Assembly (NCBI GenBank): GCA_964019055.1
Contig: OZ025214.1
Location: 8,494,858-8,558,857 of the forward strand
Reading direction: 5' to 3'
DNA from: Anthopleura xanthogrammica
Lineage: Eukaryota > Cnidaria > Anthozoa > Actiniaria > Actiniidae
DNA: 64,000 nucleotides
Shown here: positions 22,801 through 30,596 of the stretch, one piece after another
Position numbering within the stretch: position 1 is the first letter of the stretch
How the letters are laid out: every line of letters begins with the position of its first letter
The notes under the pieces: generated by a model
Database searches by the model: none
Seen by the model: the letters and a program-made list of their open reading frames with translations, nothing else
What the model was told of the DNA's origin: nothing
Translations under genes and position numbers: made by a program

Positions 22801-24344
22801 CAATACATGAGTATTTTAAAAACACGCTGACTACCGATTATATGAAAAAAACTAAAGCCACATTCACACCAATTAACCTTGCTTATTTATCAATTTATCA
22901 ATCACATTTCCTTCGTCATTTGGCTGCCATTATTATACAGGGTTTATAAGCTTAAGCTACTATTAATAGAAAAATGATGCTACTGCACACGCTACTATGC
23001 AATCCAGGGTCCGTGCAGGCTTCTTGTGAAGACATTCAAGGACATTTCAAGGAGTATTCAAGGACCAAAATGAAAATTTTCAAGGACCACATAACGATGG
23101 GTGCGATCGGGATTACGAACTTTTAGATGAGGAAAACAGGCGTTTTGGGTTACAAAAACCTTTATAAATATTTTTCAAGGAGTATTTACGATTTTCAAGG
23201 AATTTTTTCTTTTTTCAAGGAGTTTCAAGTGCCCTTGAAATGAGTTTTCAAATTCCAGCACTTTTCAAGGTGTTCAAGGACCTGCACGAACCCTGGCAAT
23301 CACAATGATGCCATGAAGCAGGCAATCTGACGGTTTATGTGCGCGTGCACGAATAACCTTCAAACTTTTGAAGAACCACCCTGCACGTTTTGAAGTTCAA
23401 CAGGGCAAAACCCTCAAATTTTTTTTGTGGGTTTCCAAAAAGGTACATTAAAAAGAATATTTTGACAAAGTTTGAATAAAAAATGGCATGGGTTTTACTA
23501 AAAGTGGTAAGTGTACATTTTTTGCACTCGTTTTAGACAAAATTGTTAATATTTCTCAATATTTTCCAAATCTTTTGACTTACATTTGTAAAACGATGTA
23601 TAATTTAGGTTTCTTGAAAAAATAACGACAAAACCTTAATTACTGGTAAAGTTATGATTTTTTTTGTAGAGTGTTTGTTTTTGCTTCTTTTTCTTGAAAA
23701 AGTTGTAGATATGCTTATGTTTTGACCTCGGGGAATGTGCGGGGAATTGTAAAGTTTTGGTATTCCTTTTTGTCCCCTGCGGGGGAGGGGCATTTGTTCA
23801 GTTTTGGAAGCAAATATGCTAGGCCACGGGGACGTACCCAGGGGATTTGTTCGACTTTAGTCAGCGGTATATCACTCCAGTATAAAGATATTTTTGTGCC
23901 ATTTCACATTAATTTGTGTTATTTTTGCCAATACAAGATGCTGTGTTGTAGGTTAATACTCCCCCAGCAGGGGGAGGGCTATTTGTCAGGCATTTTATGC
24001 CCTTTACCCAGGGGCTTTGGATGTTATTTGTTTGTCATAAAAAAACAATTCCCCGGGGGGTCCCGGGGGGTCCCGGGGGGTCCCGGGGGTCAACCCACGG
24101 GTAAGCAAGTGCATAAACTACAAAAAAGGCATTTTCGTCGAAATGCTAGTAGGGCTATTAGGCAAACGAGACATCTCCAAGGTAGTTTAGCTAAAAATTT
24201 GAACATCGTTCAGTTAGGTGTGCAGGCTGTATGAAAGGGCACTAAGCTAGTTTAACTAAAAAGCTTTTAAACATGCTTACAGGTCCGGTGTGAATGGGGT
24301 ATAAGTTGACTTACTCACCTCTTACTTCTCTCTTCCACCGCCAT
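13842..24344 (-). CDS. ABHD12: ABHD12-like monoacylglycerol / lysophosphatidylserine lipase
   Basis: Thirteen coding exons: 24344-24319, 22670-22549, 21240-21141, 19689-19588, 19346-19316, 18761-18716, 18105-18070, 17988-17895, 17695-17658, 17176-17097, 16193-16120, 15170-15092 and 13997-13842. They sum to 984 nt (327 aa), all phases continuous. One membrane segment (about 15-39) is followed by [15 protein letters not shown], matching the ABHD12 linker, then a lumen-side alpha/beta hydrolase fold. Visible motifs are oxyanion HGN (111-113), [10 protein letters not shown], nucleophile elbow GHSLG (Ser182), acid in HDQDDE (Asp265 or 266) and His in GKHGHNW (301 or 303). The family hydrolyses lysophosphatidylserine and monoacylglycerols, at the ER membrane in vertebrates. 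Oddity: the acceptor before exon 17695-17658 is AT, not AG (see findings), so this copy may be mis-spliced, or the base may be an error or allele. It is shorter than human ABHD12 (398 aa). ABHD12 and ABHD12B cannot be separated by eye. Confidence 0.9.
14385..15060. other. ABHD12-like intron with imperfect inverted repeats
   Basis: No additional exon is needed between 13997 and 15092. The ends of a degenerate inverted repeat (ACATGTTATTTACCAGCC ... GGATGGTAAATAACATA) lie at 14617-14720. The plus-strand ORF at 13867-14361 is antisense shadow of the last exon. Confidence 0.4.
16440..16515. repeat. Hairpin element
   Basis: CATGGCGGCCATGTTGGATG at the left pairs with CATCCAACATGGCGGCTATG at the right, with arms extended by AACAAAAGA / TCTTTTGTT. 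It lies in the ABHD12-like intron. Confidence 0.75.
16690..16760. repeat. Terminal fragment of dispersed element
   Basis: GAATAGCTAATGTGCACGAG CTCGAATTTCTAGCACAAAG CATG recurs inverted at 63620-63672 (CATGCTTTGTGCTAGAAATT, AATGCACATTGGCTATT). Shared end sequence of an element family; no coding content. Confidence 0.5.
16879..17070. repeat. MITE-like inverted repeat
   Basis: AGGGTGCTTTCCATTAGTCG GAACTGGCC ... CCGGTC at the left is mirrored by GGCCGGTCAGTTCTGACTTA TACAAAAGCGCCCT at the right. Located just outside ABHD12-like exon 17176-17097. Confidence 0.7.
17335..17560. repeat. Repeated CCGTACCGTAA motif pair
   Basis: GTCCGTACCGTAAGTTATGG ACCG at 17530 is a direct repeat of ATCCGTACCGTAAATTATGG ACCG at 17350, with an inverted ACTTTACGGTACGG at 17451. 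Looks like nested foldback elements in the intron between exons 17695-17658 and 17176-17097. Confidence 0.5.
18351..18651. repeat. Inverted-repeat element, G-rich ends
   Basis: Left end GGGGGAGGGGGACTCCTATA then GGGCGGGGATGCTCATCGTA. Right end TACGAGCATCCCTGCCCCTC TATATATGGGAGTCCCCCCC. Inside is a GATACTTTTCGTTATTTGG region with no frame. It sits between ABHD12-like exons 18761-18716 and 18105-18070. Confidence 0.75.
18925..19190. repeat. Dispersed repeat D, copy 1
   Basis: AGAGGGTTCTGGG, CCTAATCCCATTTCCCAGCC and CAAAATTTTGC occur near the left end, and CCATTTTACCCCTTCAGAAC CCTCT at the right end, forming a loose TIR (AGAGGGTTCTG / CAGAACCCTCT). Copies at 21303-21473 and a partial inverted one at 22690-22770. 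Confidence 0.7.
19764..19922. repeat. 8-mer microsatellite (GAATTAAT)n
   Basis: About 19-20 uninterrupted copies of ATGAATTA following a short GATG-type tract at 19713-19765. It abuts the inverted-repeat element at 19921-20236, after which three more ATGAATTA-type units occur. Confidence 0.9.
19921..20236. repeat. Inverted-repeat element inside a microsatellite
   Basis: Left end TTACAGCGCGACGCGCCTTA CCGTAGCCACCC is mirrored by GGGTGGCCACGGTAAGGCGC ATCGCACTGTAA. GAATTAAT-type repeats lie on both outer sides. This suggests either insertion into a pre-existing microsatellite or microsatellite growth from its target sequence. Confidence 0.8.
20236..20806. repeat. Tetranucleotide array (GGAT)n
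   Basis: Variant units (GAATGGAT, AAATGGAT) at 20236-20480 grade into about 79 perfect GGAT units from about 20481 to 20796. The array lies in the ABHD12-like intron between exons 21141 and 19689. Long frames (MDGW, SIHP) on both strands are repeat artefacts. Confidence 0.97.
21303..21473. repeat. Dispersed repeat D, copy 2
   Basis: AAAGAGGGTCCTGAAGGGCA, CTAATCCCATTTCCCAGCCC, AAAATTTTGCG and a right end CATTTTACCCCTTCAGGACC CTCTTT. Shorter than copy 1 at 18925-19190. In ABHD12-like intron. Confidence 0.7.
22690..22770. repeat. Dispersed repeat D, inverted fragment
   Basis: TTTTGCATGACTGGGACTGG GATTTTGC and GGGCTGGGAAATGGGATTAG GACC are the reverse complement of the left part of copies at 18925 and 21303. 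It starts about 20 bases upstream of ABHD12-like exon 22670-22549. Confidence 0.65.
22998..23300. repeat. Inverted-repeat element (CAGGGTCCGTGCAGG)
   Basis: Left CCAGGGTCCGTGCAGGCTTC, right AAGGACCTGCACGAACCCTG G. The interior holds repeated TTCAAGGA(C/G) words. It is in the first long ABHD12-like intron. Confidence 0.7.
23330..24240. repeat. Degenerate repeat DNA, no gene
   Basis: GAAGTTCAACAGGGCAAAAC CCTCAAA at 23391 is the inverse of a segment at 6011-6046. 23720-24060 contains imperfect inverted GTCCCCTGCGGGGGAGGGG / CTCCCCCAGCAGGGGGAGGG words and a four-fold GGTCCCGGGG tandem at 24054-24090. The 170-codon plus-strand frame at 23722-24234 runs through this and has no recognisable protein. 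Confidence 0.5.
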
Positions 24345-24362
24345 TTTGAAAATTATTGTGGC

Positions 24363-24377
24363 ACAGGTAGCCCAAGA
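24363..24377. repeat. Solo GCACAGGTAGCCCAAGAG end
   Basis: GCACAGGTAGCCCAAGAG directly upstream of the ABHD12-like start also occurs at 28769-28786 upstream of BLOC1S3. Both resemble the terminal sequence of the foldback elements at 13131-13721 and 35209-35633. Two adjacent minus-strand genes therefore carry the same motif just 5' of their first exons. Confidence 0.55.
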
Positions 24378-24711
24378 GTAGAATTAGTGGGCTGTGACGT
24401 CATGAGCTTTAGTTGAGTAATTTATTCACAGGGTTTGAAAATATGCTTTCAGAAAGAGAGATGCAGAAAGACTTAAATTATTCAATGCTTTCGAATAAAG
24501 TCTTTAAGAATGTTGCTTGGTAGTTGAGGAACACTTTGGTGATGAAATATTGGCATGGAATTGTGTTTTTGAGGGGTTTTGAGCCGTTTGAAAATCTGTC
24601 TCGCTTTAATTTCTCTATGTACATATTTTGGAAAGGTGTGTGATAGCTCCATATCTCAACAATAACAAACTTATCAGGAAAGTTAGCCCCAGAAATCGAT
24701 TGTCCAATATA

Positions 24712-25164
24712 TTATGGATGGATAAATGAATGGAAGAATGAATGAATGAATGAAAGGATTCATTCATGGACGAATGAATGAATGAATTGATGGATGGATA
24801 GATGGATGGATGGATGGATGAATAAATGGATGGATGGATGGATGGATGGATGGATTGATGAATAACTGGATAAATGGATGGATGGATGGATGGATGGATG
24901 GATGGATGGATGGATGGATGGATGGATGGATGGATGGATGGATGGATGGATGGATGGATGGATGGATGGATGGATGGATGGATGGATGGATGGATGGATG
25001 GATGGATGGATGGATGGATGGATGGATGGATGGATGGATGGATGGATGGATGGATGGATGGATGGATGGATGGATGGATGGATGGATGGATGGATGGATG
25101 GATGGATGGATGGATGGATGGATGGATGGATGGATGGATGGATGGATGAATGGATGGATGAATT
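24712..25164. repeat. Tetranucleotide array (GGAT)n, second array
   Basis: Variant GAATGGAT/GAATGAAT units at 24712-24870 lead into about 68 perfect GGAT units from about 24876 to 25147. It lies between the ABHD12-like start and the BLOC1S3 3' end. Same motif and same strand sense as the array at 20236-20806, 4 kb away. Confidence 0.97.
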
Positions 25165-25324
25165 TTGATTAATCAGTCCAATTTTGGCAGTCCTCAGAAT
25201 TTTTTTCATCCTATTATTATTTCCAAATTGGACAGGATGTGGTCCTATTACCTATACTTCTGATTAGCCTTCAGCATTATGTGCACTCCAATTAAGTATC
25301 ACAACACTAGAAATACTACCTTTA

Positions 25325-25402
25325 GTTAGTTTTTGAAGAATTAATGAAAAATACCACTTATAATATGTGTGGTATTTTTCATTAATTCTTCGAGAACTAA
25401 CA
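25325..25402. repeat. Hairpin
   Basis: TTAGTTTTTGAAGAATTAAT GAAAAATACCAC pairs with GTGGTATTTTTCATTAATTC TTCGAGAACTAA around a short TTATAATAT loop. Stem is about 33 bp, located in the region downstream of BLOC1S3. Confidence 0.85.
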
Positions 25403-25494
25403 GAAAGGTGGTATTTCTTATGCAACATCCAAATAAAATCTGTCTGCCTGTCTCCTCTCCTGTCCCATGACAAACACAGAACCAGACTAGGAAT

Positions 25495-25500
25495 TTATTT
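25495..25500 (-). terminator. Candidate poly(A) signal of BLOC1S3
   Basis: AATAAATAAA on the minus strand about 80 bases beyond the stop codon at 25580. Good spacing for a short 3' UTR. Confidence 0.5.
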
Positions 25501-25579
25501 ATTGTGAAAATTAAAACCCATGCTTGCATAAATCTTTTTTGGCTCTATATTCTAAAATACAGATTATATGAATGCTATT

Positions 25580-28500
25580 TTAATGGCTCATTTTAATATT
25601 TGATAAAGTATTTAATTCCTCAGTATTTCCCATGATATGGATAAGGGAATGAAGATCTTCTAAAACAATCTTTGAGTTATATGCAACATCCTGAAAACAA
25701 AAACATTAATTTCATTAATGGCAACAATAACAGCATCATTTTTATGTTGGGGGCTTTCAAAAAATTGGTAACAGGTAACTGCATGACTTGTAGAGAAATT
25801 GGGACTTGGGTGGCTTCCCTGGGCATGATCGAATCCCAAGCTCAGCAACTGACAGTCAATGCCTTTTAATTTTACCCTGAAACAGCTGCCAGGCTGATCA
25901 AGGTCAGAGCACTGTTATCTCACAGTCTGTGACAAATTAAATTGGAATTTAGCATGTGACTCCATGTAATTATAAAGCCCTCTGAATCTAAACCTAAAAA
26001 AAACCCTTTTAAATACTTGCTGACAAACTTCATCTCCAAATATATGCTGTACGTATTAAAATTCCTACCTACTATTCCACTCCTCCTCCTACCCTAAGCA
26101 CTCTCACTCTTAACCAAAATATTAGTTTTACATCACATGTTATAGCTACTTCTCACAGGTGAGTGACCCATAAAATACCAGCACATTCCTGACTAGAAGC
26201 AGCATGCAGATCTCAGCCAAAAAAAATTGACTTATAAAACTTCTCAAAAACCAAAATGCTGCCAATCAATGAAAAATAGTACATTTCTTCATAAAAAAAA
26301 GTTTCAAGTCCATGCGAGCTGTTTAAATACCAAAAATCCATTTTCAAATTAGTATTTTTCATCATTTCTCTCTATTAGTGTGATTGATGCATGTAAAATG
26401 TATCTCGATATTGAAAGGTGGCAAAATGGAGAACAACAGTATATCTTACTTGGACAGCTGCTTGAGCTCTTGAAAGATGAAATGTTGAGCTATTTAGTTT
26501 AAGAGTAGCTGATTTGTACATCTGTGTAACTCCCTCAACAATACCACTTCTTAACTGGAGATTCTTCTCTCCTGTGAACAACAAAATCAACATCACATCA
26601 GATTACAATGAATACCAAATACCAAATATCATGATTTAAGATCAAGTTAAAATGTTCTTAAAAGATGATTTGCTGTTATTTAAATGTAAAACTTTTGTAG
26701 CAACGCTATTTATTAGTAAGTGGCCAGATATTGGACCTGTTGGCTGGATATGGATACTATTATAATAATAAAAATAAAAATATTTCACAAAATATTCAAT
26801 GTAAGCTAGCTATAGCTATAGGCTGTCTTTTTTTTTTTTTTTGCATTGGCAATATTCAGGCTACATTTTGACAATATCTCAGCCATTAAGGTACATTACT
26901 AGTGGTTATAATCTTCACAGCTGGCTGGTTACTGCATGGACAACATACTGTACATCTACTTCAACAGAATATTCAAGTTTTAATACCTTCCCATTGATTA
27001 CACTATATTTACACAAGTCTCATTGAACAAGAAATTCTTTGAACTTAAATCAGGATATGTCTTGGAAAATATGTTTTGAATGAGAAACACACTGACTTAC
27101 AAAATTTAAGGTGCTTTATATGGTCCTTGCCTGAGTAAACATGAATTCAATTGCAAGGAGAAAAAAATGTGATGGGCACCTTAAAATATTTTGGCCTGTG
27201 CAGTGTACATTTTAATCATTCAATTATTCAGGATTAAGTAAATAAATATTAATAATAACATTGAGATGGCTTCTAGTACATACTTAGCTTTCTGTGAAAA
27301 GGCCTAGTACATTTGGATCAGGTGAAAGCACCAACAAAAAAAGAAAAAAGAAACATTTTAGTACCTTGAAACTTGCCCAAGTGCATACATGGTTCCTGAC
27401 GTCAAAGCAGCACAATTTGGAGGACAATTAAACAAAAGAATTTCAATCTCCTCAGAATTAATTGGAACATATTGTTTTTTCCTCCAAATTGAGCTGCACT
27501 TGAGTAACATATGCTTCTACTAGTGTGAGCAGAGCTGAAAGAAGCAGGTTGGAATTCATGGGATGAGGCACGATTGCGAGTGATGTTAGTGGAAAGGGCA
27601 CGGGAGGATCTTGGACCGAAACTAATGATGGCTGCAAAGGAGACTAGTCACCAGTAGGAATTTTGCTTTTTCACTGCCACCAGTCAAAAATATAAAAGGT
27701 ACCGACTGATTGTTTTAATGCGCTGATAAAAATGTACATTGATATTGGCACTATATATATAAGTTAATAAATATTATCATTATATTATTATTTTTTGATT
27801 GGTGGCAGCAAAAAACGAATTTCACAACAAGCCGTTGAAATGTCTGAGTTCCCAGAATATTGAGAATCGCAGTAAATAACAATCTCACAATATTATTAAG
27901 CTTATTTTTCAATTTTTGGTTCTTGTTTATTGAAAATCAAGTTTATGAGAGTTTGAGGACCGGTTGTTTATCATGTCATGGGGGTATGGTTTTCTAAAAA
28001 AAAACAAATTGTACCCTCCTCCCTCCCATAAATATGTCTCAAATAAAAATGTACCCCCTCTTTATCCTTATTCAGGAAAAATGTACCCTTGTTAAAGAAT
28101 TACTGATTTGCATAATAGCACAAAACCTAAAACTTTACCCCCTAGTATTTTGAAATTGCAAAAAAATTACCCCCACTTTCAGTTGATTTTGAAAATTGTA
28201 CCACCCCCCCCCCCCCCCCCCCCCGACATAATAAACGATCGTTCCCTTGATAAGGAATAAATATTTCGTACTTACGAGTCATATTTATACACCAGTTTAT
28301 GCCTTTTTGCCTTTTCGATTTTCCTTGTTTCAATCGAAGAGTTGGTTGCTTCTTCAGTGTCATCTGTACTGATTTCTGAACCTTGCTGGACAGTTTCTAC
28401 TGTCATTGGTTTACTGTAAGGAATTTTGATCTCCACCACTTCTTCTTCTTCATCATCAGTCTCCGATGCTTCGCCAGAAACCATCGTACTGGTTATCATG

Positions 28501-28580
28501 GTGTTCTTCATGAATGATGAAGACTGAGCTTCATCATCATCAGACTCTGCTCCTTCTCCAGAAATCATATTCGAAGTCAT
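25580..28580 (-). CDS. BLOC1S3: BLOC-1 complex subunit 3
   Basis: Exons: 28580-28276, proposed 8-nt microexon 27291-27284, 26571-26450 and 25690-25580 (TAA). With the microexon the CDS is 546 nt (181 aa), all phases continuous; without it the frame is lost. The N-terminal third is acidic with two copies of a SGE..E(S/T)DDDE-type motif (residues 7-17 and 35-45). The same paired GEA.ETDSE motif occurs in human BLOC1S3. The C-terminal half (about 106-170) is a helical segment (GIVEGVTQMYKSATLKLNSS, then FHLSRAQAAVQDVAYN) aligning with the human GVYRRAG...AAAQAAGLAA region. Known role: subunit of BLOC-1, needed for biogenesis of lysosome-related organelles. A 5' UTR intron is likely (acceptor CTTCTAACAG just before 28644). 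Identity is good; the microexon is inference. Confidence 0.85.
27284..27291 (-). other. BLOC1S3: Proposed 8-nt microexon of BLOC1S3
   Basis: On the minus strand CCTTTTCACAG precedes AAAGCTAA, followed by donor GTATGT. These 8 bases convert the two-base overhang of exon 1 into the one-base overhang needed by the next exon. The junction then reads YDSKLREKNLQ. A longer unseen exon with the same phases is the alternative. Confidence 0.55.
27393..27505. repeat. MITE family A, copy in BLOC1S3 intron
   Basis: CTGACGTCAAAGCAGCACAA TTTGGAGGAC and TTTCAATCTCCTCAGAATT lead to TTCCTCCAAATTGAGCTGCA. Outer ends degraded. It is 100 bases from the proposed microexon. Confidence 0.8.
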
Positions 28581-28768
28581 CTTGTTCGACTTTGAAGAAT
28601 CGTTTGCTCGATTTGGTCAATCAAAGAAGTCGTCACTTGGTGAACTGTTAGAAGTACAATAAATAGTTAGTAGACATTATTTCCATTGTTTTTTCTTTGT
28701 GTCTACACTTTATCACTCTAAAACCACACAATAAACATACCCTTAGCTTCTTCTTCTTTTCTTCTAGG

Positions 28769-28870
28769 AGCACAGGTAGCCCAAGAGCTGTTTTTCCGGG
28801 CGACCCTAAAACGCGGACCTGAAAGGCGGAACAGCGGAATATTCTAAAACGGGGAATGGCGGAATATTCT
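28769..28870. repeat. Solo CACAGGTAGCCCAAG end and short direct repeats
   Basis: GCACAGGTAGCCCAAGAGCT lies at 28769, followed by two near copies of GCGGAATATTCTAAAA(C/T)G (28830-28876). The short repeats may be part of the same element. Positioned 5' of BLOC1S3. Confidence 0.45.
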
Positions 28871-29337
28871 AAAATGCGGAATTTCCAAAAAATTATAATA
28901 TAATAAGAATGACATGCAATAAGAATATTTTTTCTGGCAAGGAAAACACTAAGAATGTCAATAATTGAGAACTAAGGTTTAGGAATGGTATTGAAATATA
29001 AAAAAGTGGGTTGTATTTGATCATGTATTCGAGCCAATGATGGTGTATGCTTATGATAGAATATGAAATATATATAATCAATCGTACTGAAAGAAACTCA
29101 GAAAGAATCACAGAAACTCGAGTAATTATCACGCGCTTAAGAATAATCAGTTGAAAGTTCTCAGCATCACGAAGCAAAGCTATAATCGCGTTTGAATTGG
29201 AAGAGAAACTTTAGTAATTTACGCGTGTAATTTACTGGAGAATATTTGAGACATTTCTTTTTTATTTGCTTCGATTAAAAAATAATCAATTCACTCGCTG
29301 TTGATGGCAGGGAAAAAATGTGTTTATGAGTAGCATT

Positions 29338-29829
29338 CAAGTTTAGGGAAGGTACGTTATTTATTGGGGGGAGGCAGGGAGGGTTGAGGCCTCAGAGGGG
29401 TGAATAGGGTATGTAAATCCGTCGATCCGTAAACATATGTCCAATCCCGAAACCGCAAATACTGTGAAAGTTGCCTTGTATGGGAATATTTTTTTAGCAA
29501 TTTTGCAGTTCAGACCCGCGACCCGAACTCTGTAACAGACGAAAACCGAAATCCGGACTAAAAAATTTGCAGGGTCCGTCAATCCATTAAATTTTTTTAC
29601 TCTGAATCCGCCGGATCCGTTGATCTATTCACCCCCCCCCCCCCCCCTTTTCACAAACGGAACGTGGGTATTAAAAACCGTTAAGACAATAGGAGGGGGT
29701 GCGAGGGTCACATGTATTCTTGTTAATTCCAAGGGGAGGGGAGGGCCAAGTTTTTTCTGAAAAAATTACCCTGAATTCCCAAGCCTCTCCCCCACCCCCC
29801 AATAAAAAAACGTACCTTCCCTAAACTAC
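29338..29829. repeat. Nested inverted-repeat element
   Basis: Outer ends are AGTTTAGGGAAGGTACGTTA TTTATTGGGGGG and CCCCCCAATAAAAAAACGTA CCTTCCCTAAACT. An inner pair is GGGTGAATAGGGT ... CCGTCGATCCG and CGGATCCGTTGATCTATTCA CCCC. One element appears inserted in, or formed within, another. It lies between BLOC1S3 and the EVC 3' end. Confidence 0.8.
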
Positions 29830-29979
29830 CTTTCTTTTGTTATGTATATCATATAAGACCTCACATGAAAGTATTGAAAAAATGACTTGCATTATAGGAA
29901 AGCGAGTAGAAATTGCGAAACTAATATTCACTCATGATTGTAAGCTGCACGGCTGCTAAAACCACTGGTCAAAATTGTA

Positions 29980-30480
29980 AAGCGCATCGAGACGATGTGA
30001 AATGCGCTATATAAGAACCCCATTATTGTTATTAATATAGTGATGTCAACAGAGCGAAGTGAAATCACATTTAGTAACTTTCGACTACTTCGGTAAAACG
30101 GTAAAAAGATAGACCACCCCTTGTTTTTCATCCGCCAAGCAAGCTTGAATGCCCTTCTTTTGTTATGTATATTATATAAGGTCAGCCTGTCCTAGTTCGT
30201 AGTACTAAGTTTATTTCACTTCTAAATAGCTTTCGCTAACACTAGAAGGTTAGTAATATAAAGTAAAATATATGAATAGAGAAATAAATATATAAATAAA
30301 TTGAATAGGAAAAAAAAATACAATAAATAATAATAATAACACTAATAGCAATGAAATATGTGAATGACAGAGGTCCGGGGTTCGATTCCAAGTCGCTCCA
30401 TATGAGCTAAAGTGTTTTTTTTCCCTTCCATATATCAAACTCCCCATCTTTTTTAGTTTTATATATAATAAACAGTCAGT
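29980..30480. other. Intergenic DNA with repeat fragments
   Basis: GTCCGGGGTTCGATTCC at 30373 is a B-box-like fragment of a tRNA-derived repeat. AAAGCGCATCGAGACGATGT GAAATGCGCTATATAAGAAC at 29978 is a common-looking repeat tail. No exon was seen. Confidence 0.35.
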
Positions 30481-30538
30481 CGGAAGAACGGTGTTAAAAT
30501 CCCATTCATCAAACGGGCCTTTTTTGGCCCTTTTTTCG

Positions 30539-30544
30539 TTTATT
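30539..30544 (-). terminator. Candidate poly(A) signal of EVC
   Basis: AATAAA on the minus strand about 55 bases after the EVC stop at 30597. No stronger alternative was seen before it. Confidence 0.5.
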
Positions 30545-30596
30545 AATAAGACGAAAAAATGACGAATCAGTCCAGAAGGAAAAAGCGATTTCCTTG

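Noticed and set aside
23722..24234. 170-codon plus-strand ORF with GGVPGGPGG run
   Set aside because: Runs through G/C-rich repeat DNA with a four-fold tandem; no homology, no splice neighbours, inside an ABHD12-like intron.
27270..27300. Treating BLOC1S3 as a pseudogene
   Set aside because: The apparent frameshift between exons is resolved by a flanked 8-nt block, and all exons lack stops and keep conserved motifs.
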